Assembly: GCA_022376515.1 (NCBI GenBank)
Contig: WTXI01000048.1
Span: 177,175-241,174, forward strand
Direction of reading: 5' to 3'
DNA: 64,000 nucleotides
DNA from: Lactifluus volemus
Taxonomy: Eukaryota > Basidiomycota > Agaricomycetes > Russulales > Russulaceae
Position 1 is the first letter of the stretch. Each line of letters begins with the position of its first letter. The position numbers were made by a program, and so were the translations under genes. Under the pieces are notes generated by a model, which was not told where the DNA came from, searched no databases, and saw nothing but the letters and a program-made list of their open reading frames with translations. Of the stretch, positions 53,574 to 63,870 are shown in pieces.

Positions 53574-54944
53574 GTCAGCGTTCTTGACTCAGATCTTGAG
53601 TCAGACGCACTGAGTCAGTTCTTGAGTCATCAGAACTGACTCAGGTCCTTAGTCAATGGTCTTGACTTCGCTACTTTACTGTGACCTTTGTAGGATAGTT
53701 AGCTGGCCCTCTGTACGCATAAATAGGGCCCTATGGACGAGCTAAAGCCCCAGCTTCAGCTTCGTCGAGAATCACAGTTGTTGCTTGACACTCAAACTCC
53801 CTCTCTTTTTCTTGTGCATCCCCTCTTCGTACCTTTGGTTAAGGTACCTTCGCGCCACAATCAGAACATCTGTTTGCTTGTTTACGCCTTGTAAATAAGC
53901 TCACAGACGCTCTGAACCTTGTACGAAATTGAGGGTGAAGAATTGTCTAATTCCTTCCCTTCCATTTCGCACAAACCTTAGTTCAACCTCCCACGAGTGT
54001 CCTTGGAAGGCGAGCATCCCTTGCATTCCAAATACACTCGCACCCGCATTGCGGTTGAACTTACAGATCGTCCTTCGTCCATCTGCCACCATCTATCCTC
54101 TTTGGGAACGGTAACTCCGACCATCGCGTGCGCCGGCCCGTACTACCCGCCTCACGCGATACAGAACTGAGAGTTCGCACAGTCAAGTCTATCCTTCACA
54201 GGAACTCGCCTGCACGTCCTCCACTGATTAATTGAAGCTCACTCTGAGCCACGGTCCCTGTGAACCGTGACACAGGAACAGGAGACATATGACAACACGA
54301 CAGAGGCAGAGGCAGAGGTAGAGAAGGAGAGGAGGTAGAGGTGGAGGCAGCAGCAGTGGGACGCATTGCACGACAACGAACCAGGGGGACGTGTTGCATG
54401 GTAACGAACCAGAAGGGGATGCAGTCGTGATGGCAAGAAGGTGGCAGGGAAGCATGTGGCAGCACCAGATAGAGAGTGGTGGTGGTGGCGACAGCAGAGG
54501 ATAGAGATGTACAGACAGACAGAGAGAGGACACGGCAAAGAAAGATAAGGCATGAAAATCAACATGGTGCCAACAAGAATAAACAACAGAGCATAATGAT
54601 TCCTTTTAAGGAAATGTCGGAGTGGGGGACAACAAAAATCAGCATCATGCAAACAAGAATAAACAATAATCATGTGATCTGTAATGACTTAGCAAAATTT
54701 TCATGATTTAACAAAAATTTCAGACACCTTGCTTAATTTACTTAATTTACTTAGACAATTTTTGTGTACTTAGCATCTTTGACTGGTGATTTATGTCCTT
54801 AATTTTATTAGATTGGCTTAGTGATGCTTAATTAGCTTAAATTATTTCAATTTGCTTAGTCTAATGGTGCTAAGCTGCCTAAGCCTGCCTTAATAACACT
54901 AAGCAGTGGCTAAGCCTGTCTAAGGCCAACTAGGTTTTGCTGAT

Positions 54945-55589
54945 ACACCTCCTGGACAGGGCAGTCTATAGTGTCATGCTGCCTATACTAATGCCTTCTG
55001 CACCCCCTCCCCAGTATGTTGTCACACTGCTTGCTTGTCCCACCCCAATGCATCCTGACTACTATCCTATTTTTTTTTGCCTCTACCTGCATTGCCTCTT
55101 CCTGCACCACCACTTTCCCTGCCTACACAACTTCCTCCTGTATCTCCCACACATCCTGTACCTCTCACACTTGCTATGCCTCCTATCTTACACCTCCCAC
55201 ACTTTTTCTACCTCCCATATCACCACTGCTACCTCCCCATGGCCCTACCCTTGCCACAGCTTGTGTGTTATTACTTGCTAATGCTGGTCCTGTGTGGGAT
55301 AAACTTGTTAGCAGTTTTCATGCAGATAGAATGCACCACACCTGGTAATGGGTGGAGAGTGTGCATGTTCACTTAAAATAGCTGCCAGTGACATAATCTG
55401 ACACTATAAGTAAATGGGTTGCGCTCCAGGATGTGCCAGAGATGCTGTTATAAGGCTGTTGCATATGAGGGAGACACTTGATGCTAAGGCTGAGAAGAGG
55501 CTTGATCAAGCATTTGAGGTATGTGGATGTGACAAAGATCAATCAGCATGCAGAGGAATTTAAGAACTTCTATAATGTGTTGTAGTATA
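54945..55589. other. Decayed sequence between element B and a solo LTR
   Basis: AT- and CT-rich. Around 55,515-55,583 the plus strand reads RYVDVTKINQHAEEFKNFYN, coding-like and stopped at the edge of the following LTR. This may be a remnant of a DNA-transposon protein. No gene supported. Confidence 0.4.
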
Positions 55590-56120
55590 TGTCATGGTCA
55601 CATGGTCACTGCCTCCCTTACATAAAATTTCTCACATGACTGACTACCTACAATTCTCGCATCCGGACTGAGTATTGTACAATTACATAAGCCACGTAAC
55701 TCGGACTGACTCACGTGCATGACTCAGACTGACTCATGCATGGACCCAACTCATGGTGACTCATTATGACTCATCACCATGAGTCACGATGACTCCTTAC
55801 CTACGACTCATGCCGACTCCTTCTGACTAGGGTAGCTCATGTATATAAGGACCCTCACTTAAGCCTAGCTAAATAGCTTGGACTTAAGCCTACAATATGA
55901 GCTTACTGTTCTAAGAACCTTCATGCTTCATTCCTAAACCTCTCAGACATCTGATCCTTGTCTTACATGCCATCAGTAACACTGCAACTTACTGCTAATA
56001 CTTTGTCACATGACCGTTGACTTAGTACTTTCTGGACCTGACCCTTATCAACTGACATTGCTAAGGTTTACCTGAACCACCTGACTCTACCAAGAGCATA
56101 GGAACTGCTCGTTCCTAATA
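55590..56120. mobile_element. Solo LTR (third LTR family)
   Basis: 531 bp from tgtcatggtc to cgttcctaata, flanked by the 5-bp duplication gtata (55,585-55,589 and 56,121-56,125). Contains many tgactca/gactcat motifs (55,680-55,830) and a TATA-like gtatataagg at about 55,850. The final TA in place of CA is a C-to-T change. Orientation is plus if the TATA is its own. Confidence 0.7.
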
Positions 56121-56649
56121 GTATAACTTACATACATACCTTCCACTTGCAATAGATTGCATTGCTGGTACAACTTAGGGGGTGTGAAAAGAAAAGAAAA
56201 GGGAATTTTTTTATTTGTGTGACCCAAGTTAACTAAGAGCTATAGCTAAGTTGAAGTTGTGGCTCTGAGCAGAAGACTCAGCTAAGTTGAGCCATTCTAG
56301 AAACATTGTGACTTACCAAGCTAGCTCATAGTAACACTAAGGTCAATTCATTACATTGAATCAGAGTACTTTGTCTCATATCTAATACATGTACAGTTGA
56401 TTCTCTCATAATGAATAGTAGTTGGTAGGGGGACTGCCACTATATATTATGAGATAATTAACTGTAGCTAATTTGTTTAAGGAAACAAGGAGAGGGTGGC
56501 TTTGTCTGGAGTATATGATATAAGTAGTTCATCCTTAGTTGAAAATAGCCCCATGCCCATATTCACATGTTCTTTCATCTGTTGGACTTCCTTGTCATAA
56601 TTCTTATCTGACAGTGTAGCCTGATAAGACTCTTTAGTCTAAAAGCCAT
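56121..56649. other. AT-rich subtelomeric spacer
   Basis: No gene or repeat recognised. A purine run (gaaaagaaaagaaaaggg) is at about 56,187-56,205. Confidence 0.4.
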
Positions 56650-57850
56650 GATCTACCTATCTAAAGATACTACCTGCTGTGTACTGAGTGACAGAGTATT
56701 GTGTAGAGTTTTCAGGAATAAGAATGTTTGAATAGCTATTACTGCTAAGGGAATGAAGATTATCAAGCCAGGGGAGAACTCAATGACCAGATTACATTCC
56801 CAGAGAACAAGGTGGTCACCTTTCTTTGGGTCATAGCTACCTGCAGAAAAGATAGAACAGATACCAAATGGAAGGTTGGCAAAGTCAGCATGTTGAACAC
56901 TGCAAGTCTGAGAGCCAAAATTGATTGTCATTGATGCCCAGACACTGTTGTGAAAGTTTTGGTTGAGTTGATGATTGTAGTGTAGAAGATGATCAAGATG
57001 GTTAACATAGTACTGATGCAGCCTTGATATCCATGTGATAAATGCTCCTATGGTATATTTAGTGATATGACAATGGAGGTAATTTAATATGCACTTATCT
57101 GAAGCAAAACCTGCCACCTTTTTCATGTTATTGACAGAAATGAGGTTCAATAACTCAGTGGCATTAGTTATATTATGGAAGAGGTTCTCAGATTTCTAGT
57201 GGGTGTCACTATGTTAAAAGGCTAGGTGTCAATGAATATTAAGGCCTACAACTTGGCCACTATCATGAGATATTCCTATCAACAATGCCTGAAAGTTCCC
57301 TTGTTAATTCTTCAAGACCTTTGGAAACTTGCACTTTGATTGAGCAGTCTCAATGTTCTATAAAATGTCCCTATTGATACCATCCCAAGACTTGTCAGAT
57401 GGGCACCCTGCCAAAACAGCAATGACACGTTCTAGTTTGTCTATGATTGGAGTGGCTATTCTGTCTCAGAAGTCAGCATTGAACAGTGAATACAGTGCAT
57501 AAAATTAACATACATTCCATCCCATGGGATCAGCCGGAAGTGGAACCTTGATGTTTCTCTCACTAGCTCATTTAAGGGCCATAGCTTCTTTAAATATGGC
57601 TTTCTAAAGCTAATGTACCCAGTAGATGATATGTTTGTTGCATTAATGGAAAGGTTAGTTTTCATGGGGTTGGAGGGTGTAACATGTTTCTGAAGGGCCC
57701 TCTTTACCCTGTGCTGTGCATACTCTACTTTGTGTATATCTGCCTTTTGATGTTGGGCCTGTTTCTTTTGTGACTTGTTCTTGTTTCAGAATGATGCCTT
57801 AGTAACCTCACCAGCCAGCACATAGACTGGCATTGGTTGGCTGGCAGATG
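56650..57850 (-). pseudogene. Relic of a fungal TET/JBP-like 2-oxoglutarate oxygenase
   Basis: Minus-strand pieces in different frames with many stops. From upstream: a basic region (KKQAQHQKADIHKVEYAQHR), NATNISSTGYISFRKPYLKK with LWPLNELVRETSRFHFRL, then VIAVLAGCPSDKSWDGINRD at about 57,370-57,440, then VQHADFANLPFGICSIFSAG and DHLVLWECNLVIEFSPGLII at about 56,730-56,900. The order (N-terminal block, AGxPxDxSW block, HxD block, HLVLW...VIEFPPG block) fits the TET/JBP-type oxygenases expanded in basidiomycetes, which oxidise methylated bases and travel with transposons. HAD keeps the first iron ligands, but the position expected for the second His is not His here (VIAIQTF). Stops, frameshifts and that loss mean it is dead. 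Confidence 0.6.
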
Positions 57851-58172
57851 ATATGGGTGAGAGGGTACATGGTGAAGGCAATGTTAGTTACAAAGGTGAA
57901 GATGAGGGTAGAGATGACAAGGGAAAGGGCAGAGAGGAGTCCATGTCAGGTGGTTCATCAGCTTCTTTAGCTATAGCAATGCCTATAAGGGTTTTGAAGT
58001 TAAAGCTCAGGTTGGTAGAGGTCATCCAGAAAGAGATCACAGCTCCAGAGCATGTCTTGAAGCAGATATTAGCTTTAAATAATAGAGAGAGTTGGTGAAG
58101 AAACCCACTCTATGGGTCATAGTATTTGTAACCTCTGTAAACAAAGCCATCAGTGTGGGTTGCAGTTTTTGT
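57851..58172. other. Subtelomeric spacer
   Basis: A plus-strand ORF (57,853-58,098) is rich in Gly, Lys and Glu and not recognised. Probably not a gene. Confidence 0.35.
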
Positions 58173-58458
58173 TGCTGCACATTTCCTAACTAATGTGCTT
58201 GGAGTCCCATGCGATGAGGATCCACAATAAATTAAAGGGAGTGATAAGAGACAAGAAAAGCTAAACCTGCTACACATATTCCCAACTAATGCACTCAGAG
58301 TCCTGTGCAACAAGAATCTGCAATGCATTAGAGGAGAAATAAAAGACAAGAAAAGCTTAACTTGTCATACATTTTTCTTACCAGACATGCTCAGAGTCCC
58401 ATGTGACAAGAATCTACAACATGTTTGGAGGGAATAATGAGTGCAAAAAAAGTTAAAC
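58173..58458. repeat. Three diverged tandem copies of a 95-bp unit
   Basis: Units at 58,173-58,267, 58,268-58,361 and 58,362-58,458. Shared landmarks in each: (a)cacat-like start, gagtcc(c/t), aagaatctacaa-like block, and a gacaagaaaagct(t)aac-like end. Divergence is high. The minus-strand ORF over the first two units is only the repeat translated. Confidence 0.7.
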
Positions 58459-59205
58459 CTACCATTCTGAATGTCAACTATGGTTGATTGACCACTGGCA
58501 GGTGAGAGGTCAGTGGAATCTAGGCAGTAAGCTTAAGCAAGAGCCAAAGACTTAGTTGATTGCTAATAATGAGAGCATGGTGTTAAAGCTGAGAAGAAAT
58601 TAATCAAGCAAGGGGGAAAGAGAAGTGAAGATAACAAACTTGAGCTAGTGAGCCATTACTTTGTATGGCATTTCCAAGTTCTCTCATATATATATTGAAA
58701 CTATCATATGTACAACTGCCAAAATGATAGTTAGCTTTGGTTGTAGGGTATTTTGTGTATACAAGCAACATTAAAAATATACTATGTTATTTCTACACTG
58801 TGTCATATTTAAATGAGAATGTGTTCAGAATTAAATAAACCTCCAATTTCAATTACTCAACATGAATAATATGTTTTATCATATGACAAGTGGATCCTTT
58901 AGTAGATTCTCTAACTTTGTCGAGCTTCATTACTGGATCATTTATGTTGCAATAACAGGCCAGACAGATCATTCTATTATTTGACATTGTGGAACTGTCC
59001 CATGACATGCACTATCTTTTATACTATGCTAATGAAAGAGTAAAACATGAACCAATGGTTCAAATCAAATTTTTCTTTAGAATCTATAATTTCAATCCTG
59101 CAATGGTGGGTTGACAGTATCAAGGACGATTTGAGCTTCAAAATTTGTTAACCTCTCCCTTCTTTGATGTACAGATTATTCATTAATGGTTTTCAACACT
59201 TTATT
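58459..59205. other. AT-rich subtelomeric spacer
   Basis: No coding signal or repeat recognised; strongly AT-rich. Confidence 0.45.
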
Positions 59206-60575
59206 TTAGACAATATACATATCACAAACATATATTGCCAAAATAAAATCAGTTACAGGAATTGAGGATATATTCGTTAGCTCATGAATCAATTGACTTC
59301 CTGTGAATATTCTGTTGTAAAACCATATTATTCCATTATTAGTTATAATTCTTGATGTGAAGTGTTCACATGAAAAGTAAATTACACCATGCAAATTGTA
59401 CTGGCAGAATGAACCACTCACTTTGATATTCAAAATGATGTCTAATGCACGTAGTCCTCTCCATAATTCAATTGCTAGTATAGGTGGGTGAAATATAAAT
59501 GAAAATGAATGGATTAAAGTTTTGCCATATCCATGACATACAGAAGATGACAGGATAATAAAGTTATCCATATATTGTTGTACAGAATAATGTGTGGGTG
59601 CAGCATGTGTCATAATCTCACATGAATTAGACGAGTGTTCATCCCTGTCCACTTCATGGTTATTAAGACACATAATGAGTGACTTCATAACAGGAAACAG
59701 AGAAATTAACAAATGATTCATGATAGTATGCATACTTGTATAACATCTAAACGCAAATTCACTATCTAATTGTGCAAACTGATACCTCATGAAATCCTGT
59801 ATCTTCTCTGAATTATAAAAGTTCATTCCCATATGATAATGAATATGTGATTCAAATGCAGTGATCAAAAAATCAAGATGTTCATTGCCCAGTTCATTTC
59901 ACGCATGTGATATTGTTTCTGGGTTTTCACACCAAACATTAAAGAGTATTGTAAGTATTGCATCATACACACAGCTATTATTCTGCCATTGTGAACCAAC
60001 AGGAACAAATAATTCTAAAGACATATAGTTTTCTGTATTGGATACAGTTTCTTTGAGCCTTTTCATACATATTTGTGATGCATCAGAATTAATAGACTGT
60101 TGCCTTTTAATGTTCTTTTGTCCATTGGCACTCAAATCGTATATTGAAGGTTGTTTGACATTTTCCACTGTCACCGATGCAGACATAACTATTCTCCCTT
60201 CATGTACAACGCCTTCTAATGATTCTGATTTATTTTTCACTGACAGAGATCTTATAATCTTCCATTTAATTTCTCCATTATGTAACTCATCACATTCAAA
60301 AAACCAATCATGTTTATTCCACCTCAAAGCCTTATGTAATTTACATGGCATATAATGTGAACCCCTTTCCTCCCCAAAGAGGGCAATGAGTGTCTTTCTA
60401 CAGTCTGCTATTGCAACTTTTAATGGTAATTTGTTTTCAAATGTAGCATTGTAATATTATCAAGAAGTTCAAGTTCACGAAATTCTTGATGCAAAGCCCC
60501 CAAAGCCCCCCCCATGATTTTAGAGGGGTGGAATCCATCTAATATCAAAGTGTCTGTGGCACTTGTTCCACATAA
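59206..60575 (-). pseudogene. Subtelomeric papain-fold (ubiquitin-protease-like) ORF with one in-frame stop
   Basis: Two frames-in-register ORFs (60,351-59,899 and 59,868-59,206) are split only by a TGA at 59,896-59,898. Upstream, the frame extends through KVAIADCRKTLIALFGEE and, with one base added at about 60,449, through GALGALHQEFRELELLDNIT and LILDGFHPSKIMG to about 60,575. QWQNNSCVYDAILTILFN resembles the catalytic-Cys motif of papain-fold peptidases; GVIYFSCEHFTSRIITNNG carries a late His, and NGIIWFYN an Asn, in the order Cys-His-Asn. This order fits ubiquitin-specific-protease-like folds. Such domains occur in proteins of fungal DNA transposons, so a transposon origin is likely but unproven. 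Confidence 0.5.
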
Positions 60576-60808
60576 AAGTGCAGTGTAATATCCCTGATGT
60601 GTTTACATATACATCAGTAAATGGTACAAAAACTTTTTTACTTTTTCACTTCGGAAAGTGAAAAAGTACACAAGTAAAAAAACTGGCATTGACTGGTATG
60701 GATGGGATGCAAATTAAACAACTTTAAGTAAGAAAGCTGAAAAGTGATGAAAGCTGAAAACATGTTGAAAAGCTAAAACAAGTCCAAAAGACATCATCTA
60801 AATGTGAA
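60576..60808. other. Spacer between two transposon-like ORFs
   Basis: Contains a perfect inverted repeat, tactttttcacttcgg / ccgaaagtgaaaaagta-like, at about 60,638-60,669 (ctttttcact ... agtgaaaaag). Nothing else seen. Confidence 0.5.
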
Positions 60809-61125
60809 CTACTCTAGTTGTGAAAGAAGCTCAAAGACATGGTAGTCAATAAATTGGTTTATAAAATATGCATCACAAGCATCAAGAGCATGGGTATAAG
60901 TCAAGTTCACTGGAAGCAACCCTTTTCTATAGCATGGTAGAAGATGTACACCACAAAGTATGGTGTTAAGATGGATAATCTGGATTGGCCACTGACCTTA
61001 TTCATCATATTCAGGGCACACTCTCCACATACCAGTATCTTTATCATGTCTAGGGTTCTTATCAGGGTGAATGAACCATGTCACAAGGGCACATGGAACA
61101 TCCTTAACTATATGATCCGCCCACC
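60809..61125 (-). pseudogene. C-terminal fragment of a DNA-transposon (Tnp2/Plavaka-like) protein
   Basis: The minus strand reads VKDVPCALVTWFIHPDKNPR and DTGMWRVCPEYDE, then TAA at 60,998-61,000, and continues in frame with GQWPIQIIHLNTILCGVHLL and DACDAYFINQFIDYHVFELL to TAG at 60,809-60,811. Style and end (IHLxTI ... LDAxDAYFxNxxxDYH) resemble C-termini of large basidiomycete CACTA-related transposase ORFs; I am not certain of the family. Upstream coding sequence is missing: it is replaced by the subtelomeric array, so the break lies at about 61,125. Confidence 0.45.
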
Positions 61126-62080
61126 CCCCGGGGGGGGTATGAAATGGGTCATGAAATGAGGTGAAATGGGATGAAATAAGATGAAATAAGATGAAATAGT
61201 GTGAAATGAAGTGAAATAAGGTGAAATGGGATGAAATGGAGTAAAATAGGGTGAAATAAGAGTGAAATGAGATGAAATGAGATGAAATAAGGTGAAATAG
61301 CATGAAATAAGGTGAAATGGTGCGAAATAAGATGAAATGGGATGAAATAAAGTGAAATGAGGTGAAATAGTGTGAAATAAGATGAAATAGTGTGAAATAA
61401 GATGAAATAGAGTGAAATGGGGTGAAATGAGGTGAAATGAGGTGAAATAGTGTGAAATGGAGTGAAATGAGATGAAATAAAGTGAAATAAGGTGAAATAG
61501 AGCGAAATAAGGTGAAATGGGGTGAAATAGAGCGAAATGAAGTGAAATGGGATGAAATGGGATGAAATGAGATGAAATAGCATGAAATGAGGTGAAATGG
61601 GGCGAAATAGTGTGAAATGAGGTAAAATGGAGTGAAATAAGGTGAAATGAGATGAAATGAAGTGAAATGAAGTGAAATGAAGTGAAATGAGGGGAAATAA
61701 AGTGAAATAAGGTGAAATGGAGCAAAATAAGGTAAAATTGGATGAAATGAAGTGAAATGGGATGAAATAAGGTGAAATAGCATGAAATAAGGTGAAATAG
61801 TGTGAAATAAGGTGAAATGTGATGAAATGGGATGAAATAAGATGAAATAAGGTAAAATAAGGTAAAATAGAGTAAAATATGGTGAAATAAGACGAAATAA
61901 GGTGAAATGGAGTGAAATAAGTGTGAAATGAGATAAAAGGAGATGAAATAAGGTAAAATAGTGTGAAATGAGCTGAAATAGAGTGAAATGAGATGAAATA
62001 AGGTGAAATAGAGTGAAATAAGGTGAAATGAGGTGAAATAGCATGAAATAAGCATGAAATGAGATGAAATAGAGTGAAAT
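61126..62080. repeat. Subtelomeric degenerate 10-bp array, copy A
   Basis: Tandem decamer with consensus close to grtgaaatrr (gatgaaataa, ggtgaaatgg, agtgaaatga), with occasional 11-bp units. It starts right after a C6G8 palindrome (61,123-61,137) and tatgaaatgggtcatgaaat. Long minus-strand ORFs (FHLISPYFTLFH-type) result from the repeat lacking stops and are not genes. Confidence 0.9.
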
Positions 62081-62102
62081 AGGGTTTAGGGTTTAGGGTT
62101 TA
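62081..62102 (+). repeat. Interstitial telomeric repeat
   Basis: agggtttagggtttagggtt plus ta: three TTTAGGG units in the same orientation as the true chromosome end. It joins copy A of the array to a repeated start of copy B. Confidence 0.95.
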
Positions 62103-63070
62103 ACTATATGATCCGCCTACCCCCCGGGGGGGGTATGAAATGGGTCATGAAATGAGGTGAAATGGTGTGAAATAAGATGAAATGGGATGAAATAAAGTGA
62201 AATGAGGTGAAATAGAGTGAAATAAGATGAAATAGTGTGAAATAAGATGAAATAGCATGAAATAGCATGAAATGAGGTGAAATAAAGTGAAATAAGGTGA
62301 AATAGAGCGAAATAAGGTGAAATGGGGCAAAATAGTGTGAAATGAGGTAAAATGGAGTGAAATGAGGTAAAATGAGGTGAAATAGTGTGAAATAAACATG
62401 AAATGAGATGAAATAAGGTGGAATAGCATGAAATGAGGTGAAATAGTGTGAAATCAGGCAAAATGGGGTGAAATGGGATGAAATGGGGTAAAATGGAGTG
62501 AAATAAGGTAAAATGAGATAAAATAAGGTGAAATGGGGTGAAATGGAGTGAAATAAGGTGAAATGGGATGAAATGAGGTAAAAAAGAGTGAAATGGGGGT
62601 GAAATAAGGTGAAATAAAGTGAAATGAGGTGAAATGAGGTGAAATAGAGTGAAATAAAGTGAAATGGGGTGAAATGAGGTGAAATGGAGCAAAATAAGGT
62701 GAAATAGCATGAAATAAGATGAAATAATGTGAAATAATGTGAAATAAGATGAAATAAAGTGAAATAGTGCGAAATGAGATGAAATGGAGCGAAATGAGGT
62801 GAAATAGCATGAAATAAGTGTGAAATGGGGTGAAATGAGGGAAAATAGAGTGAAATGAGGTGAAATAGAGTGAAATGAGGTGAAATAGAGAAAAATAGCG
62901 TAAAATAAGATAAAATAAGATGAAATGAGAAAACTTTGTGTGAAATGAGGTGAAATGGAGTAAAATAAGGTAAAAGAAAGTAAAATGTGATGAAATAAAG
63001 TAAAATAAGTTAAAATAAGTTAAAATTTGATGCAATTTAGTAAAATGATGTAAAATAAGAAAGTGTGAAA
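62103..63070. repeat. Subtelomeric degenerate 10-bp array, copy B
   Basis: Begins with the same unique start as copy A (taactatatgatccgcc, then the C/G palindrome, then tatgaaatgggtcatgaaat; 62,101 versus 61,105), followed by the same decamer in a different unit order. It fades into A-rich DNA near 63,070. Confidence 0.88.
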
Positions 63071-63870
63071 TAAAGTAATAAGGTTGATACAATAGCTCTG
63101 GCAGAAATGAGACTACAGAGATATAGGAAAGTGATGATAATAATAAAGATGTTTGAAGTACAGAAAGAGATAAAAAACATAAAAAACCAAAAATATACTA
63201 AGTATAAAGTATAAGAGGGCACAGAAGGCATAAGACAGAAGATGGAAAAAAGAAGAGATGGTAGAAGTATAAAAGGTATAAAAGAAAAAGTATAAGTAAA
63301 AAAAAAGATAATGTAGAAAAAGGCAGAGGTGTGAGATATTTAAAAAAACAAAAGATAGAAGAGAAAGGATGGGATATAAAAAGTATAAAAGAAAAGGAAA
63401 AAAAAGCAAAGAATATAAATGTGTAAAAAGAGAGATAAGAAAGATAAAAGAAAGTATGAAAGTTATAAAAGATGAAAAAAGTATGAAAAGGTGAAAATAG
63501 TAAAGAAGATAAAATTAGATAAAAAAAAAGAAAAGAAGTGATAAAGGCAGAAAGTGGGAATAGAGAAAGAAATAAAATAGAAAAAAATGGATTAGTGAAA
63601 AAAAAGAATAAAAAAGGGTTAAGGTAAAAAGAGAAAAGTATATAAGGTATTAAAGAAGAAATATGAAAAAGGTTAAAGGGTTTAAATGGAAAATAGGTAA
63701 AAAAGAGAATATAGTGAAGATAAAGATAAAAGAAGAAGTAGTAAGAGAGTAAATAAAAGAAAAAAAGAAAAGAGAGTAATATAAAAGATAATGAGAGATA
63801 ATAATAAAAGTTAAGAAAGAGAGTAAGATAGAGAGGGGTGTAAACCCGAGAGCCGTGTAGGGAGTAGGAT
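63071..63870. other. A/G-rich subtelomeric tract
   Basis: Almost pure purine plus T (ataaaagaaaag-type), perhaps a decayed continuation of the decamer array. It ends with gtaaacccgagagccgtgta just before the telomere. Confidence 0.7.

Larger units (their letters stand above)
45518..54272. mobile_element. Solo LTR of another LTR family, split by chromovirus copy 2
   Basis: The ends tgttacggtt (45,518) and aaccgtgaca (ending 54,272) form imperfect inverted LTR termini. The 5-bp duplication cagga is at 45,513-45,517 and 54,273-54,277. Removing copy 2 and one gtcag leaves about 874 bp. It has repeated ttgagtcag/ctgactcag motifs at 53,590-53,650 and a TATA-like cataaatag at about 53,720. No second LTR or internal region is present, so it arose by recombination between two LTRs before copy 2 landed in it. 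Confidence 0.82.
44472..54944. mobile_element. Inverted-repeat element B (interrupted by a solo LTR and chromovirus copy 2)
   Basis: The ends resemble those of element A: cattaggaaaacctg at 44,471 and, read inward from the right, tatcagcaaaacctag ending at 54,944-54,945. Subterminal DNA is full of ttaag/cttaa motifs (44,490-44,700 and 54,700-54,930). Without insertions it is about 1.7 kb and again holds GC-rich purine modules (44,870-45,500) and, at the right, a segment similar to the right part of element A (aaaatcaacat ... caagaataaacaa at 54,550-54,670). A 2-bp duplication (ca) is compatible with the flanks. No transposase is encoded, so it is non-autonomous. Confidence 0.6.

Noticed and set aside
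61000..63092. Long minus-strand ORFs of Phe/His/Ser/Ile repeats (for example 60,998-62,044)
   Set aside because: They are the decamer array translated; the 10-bp unit happens to lack stops in those frames. No domain, and frames overlap each other.
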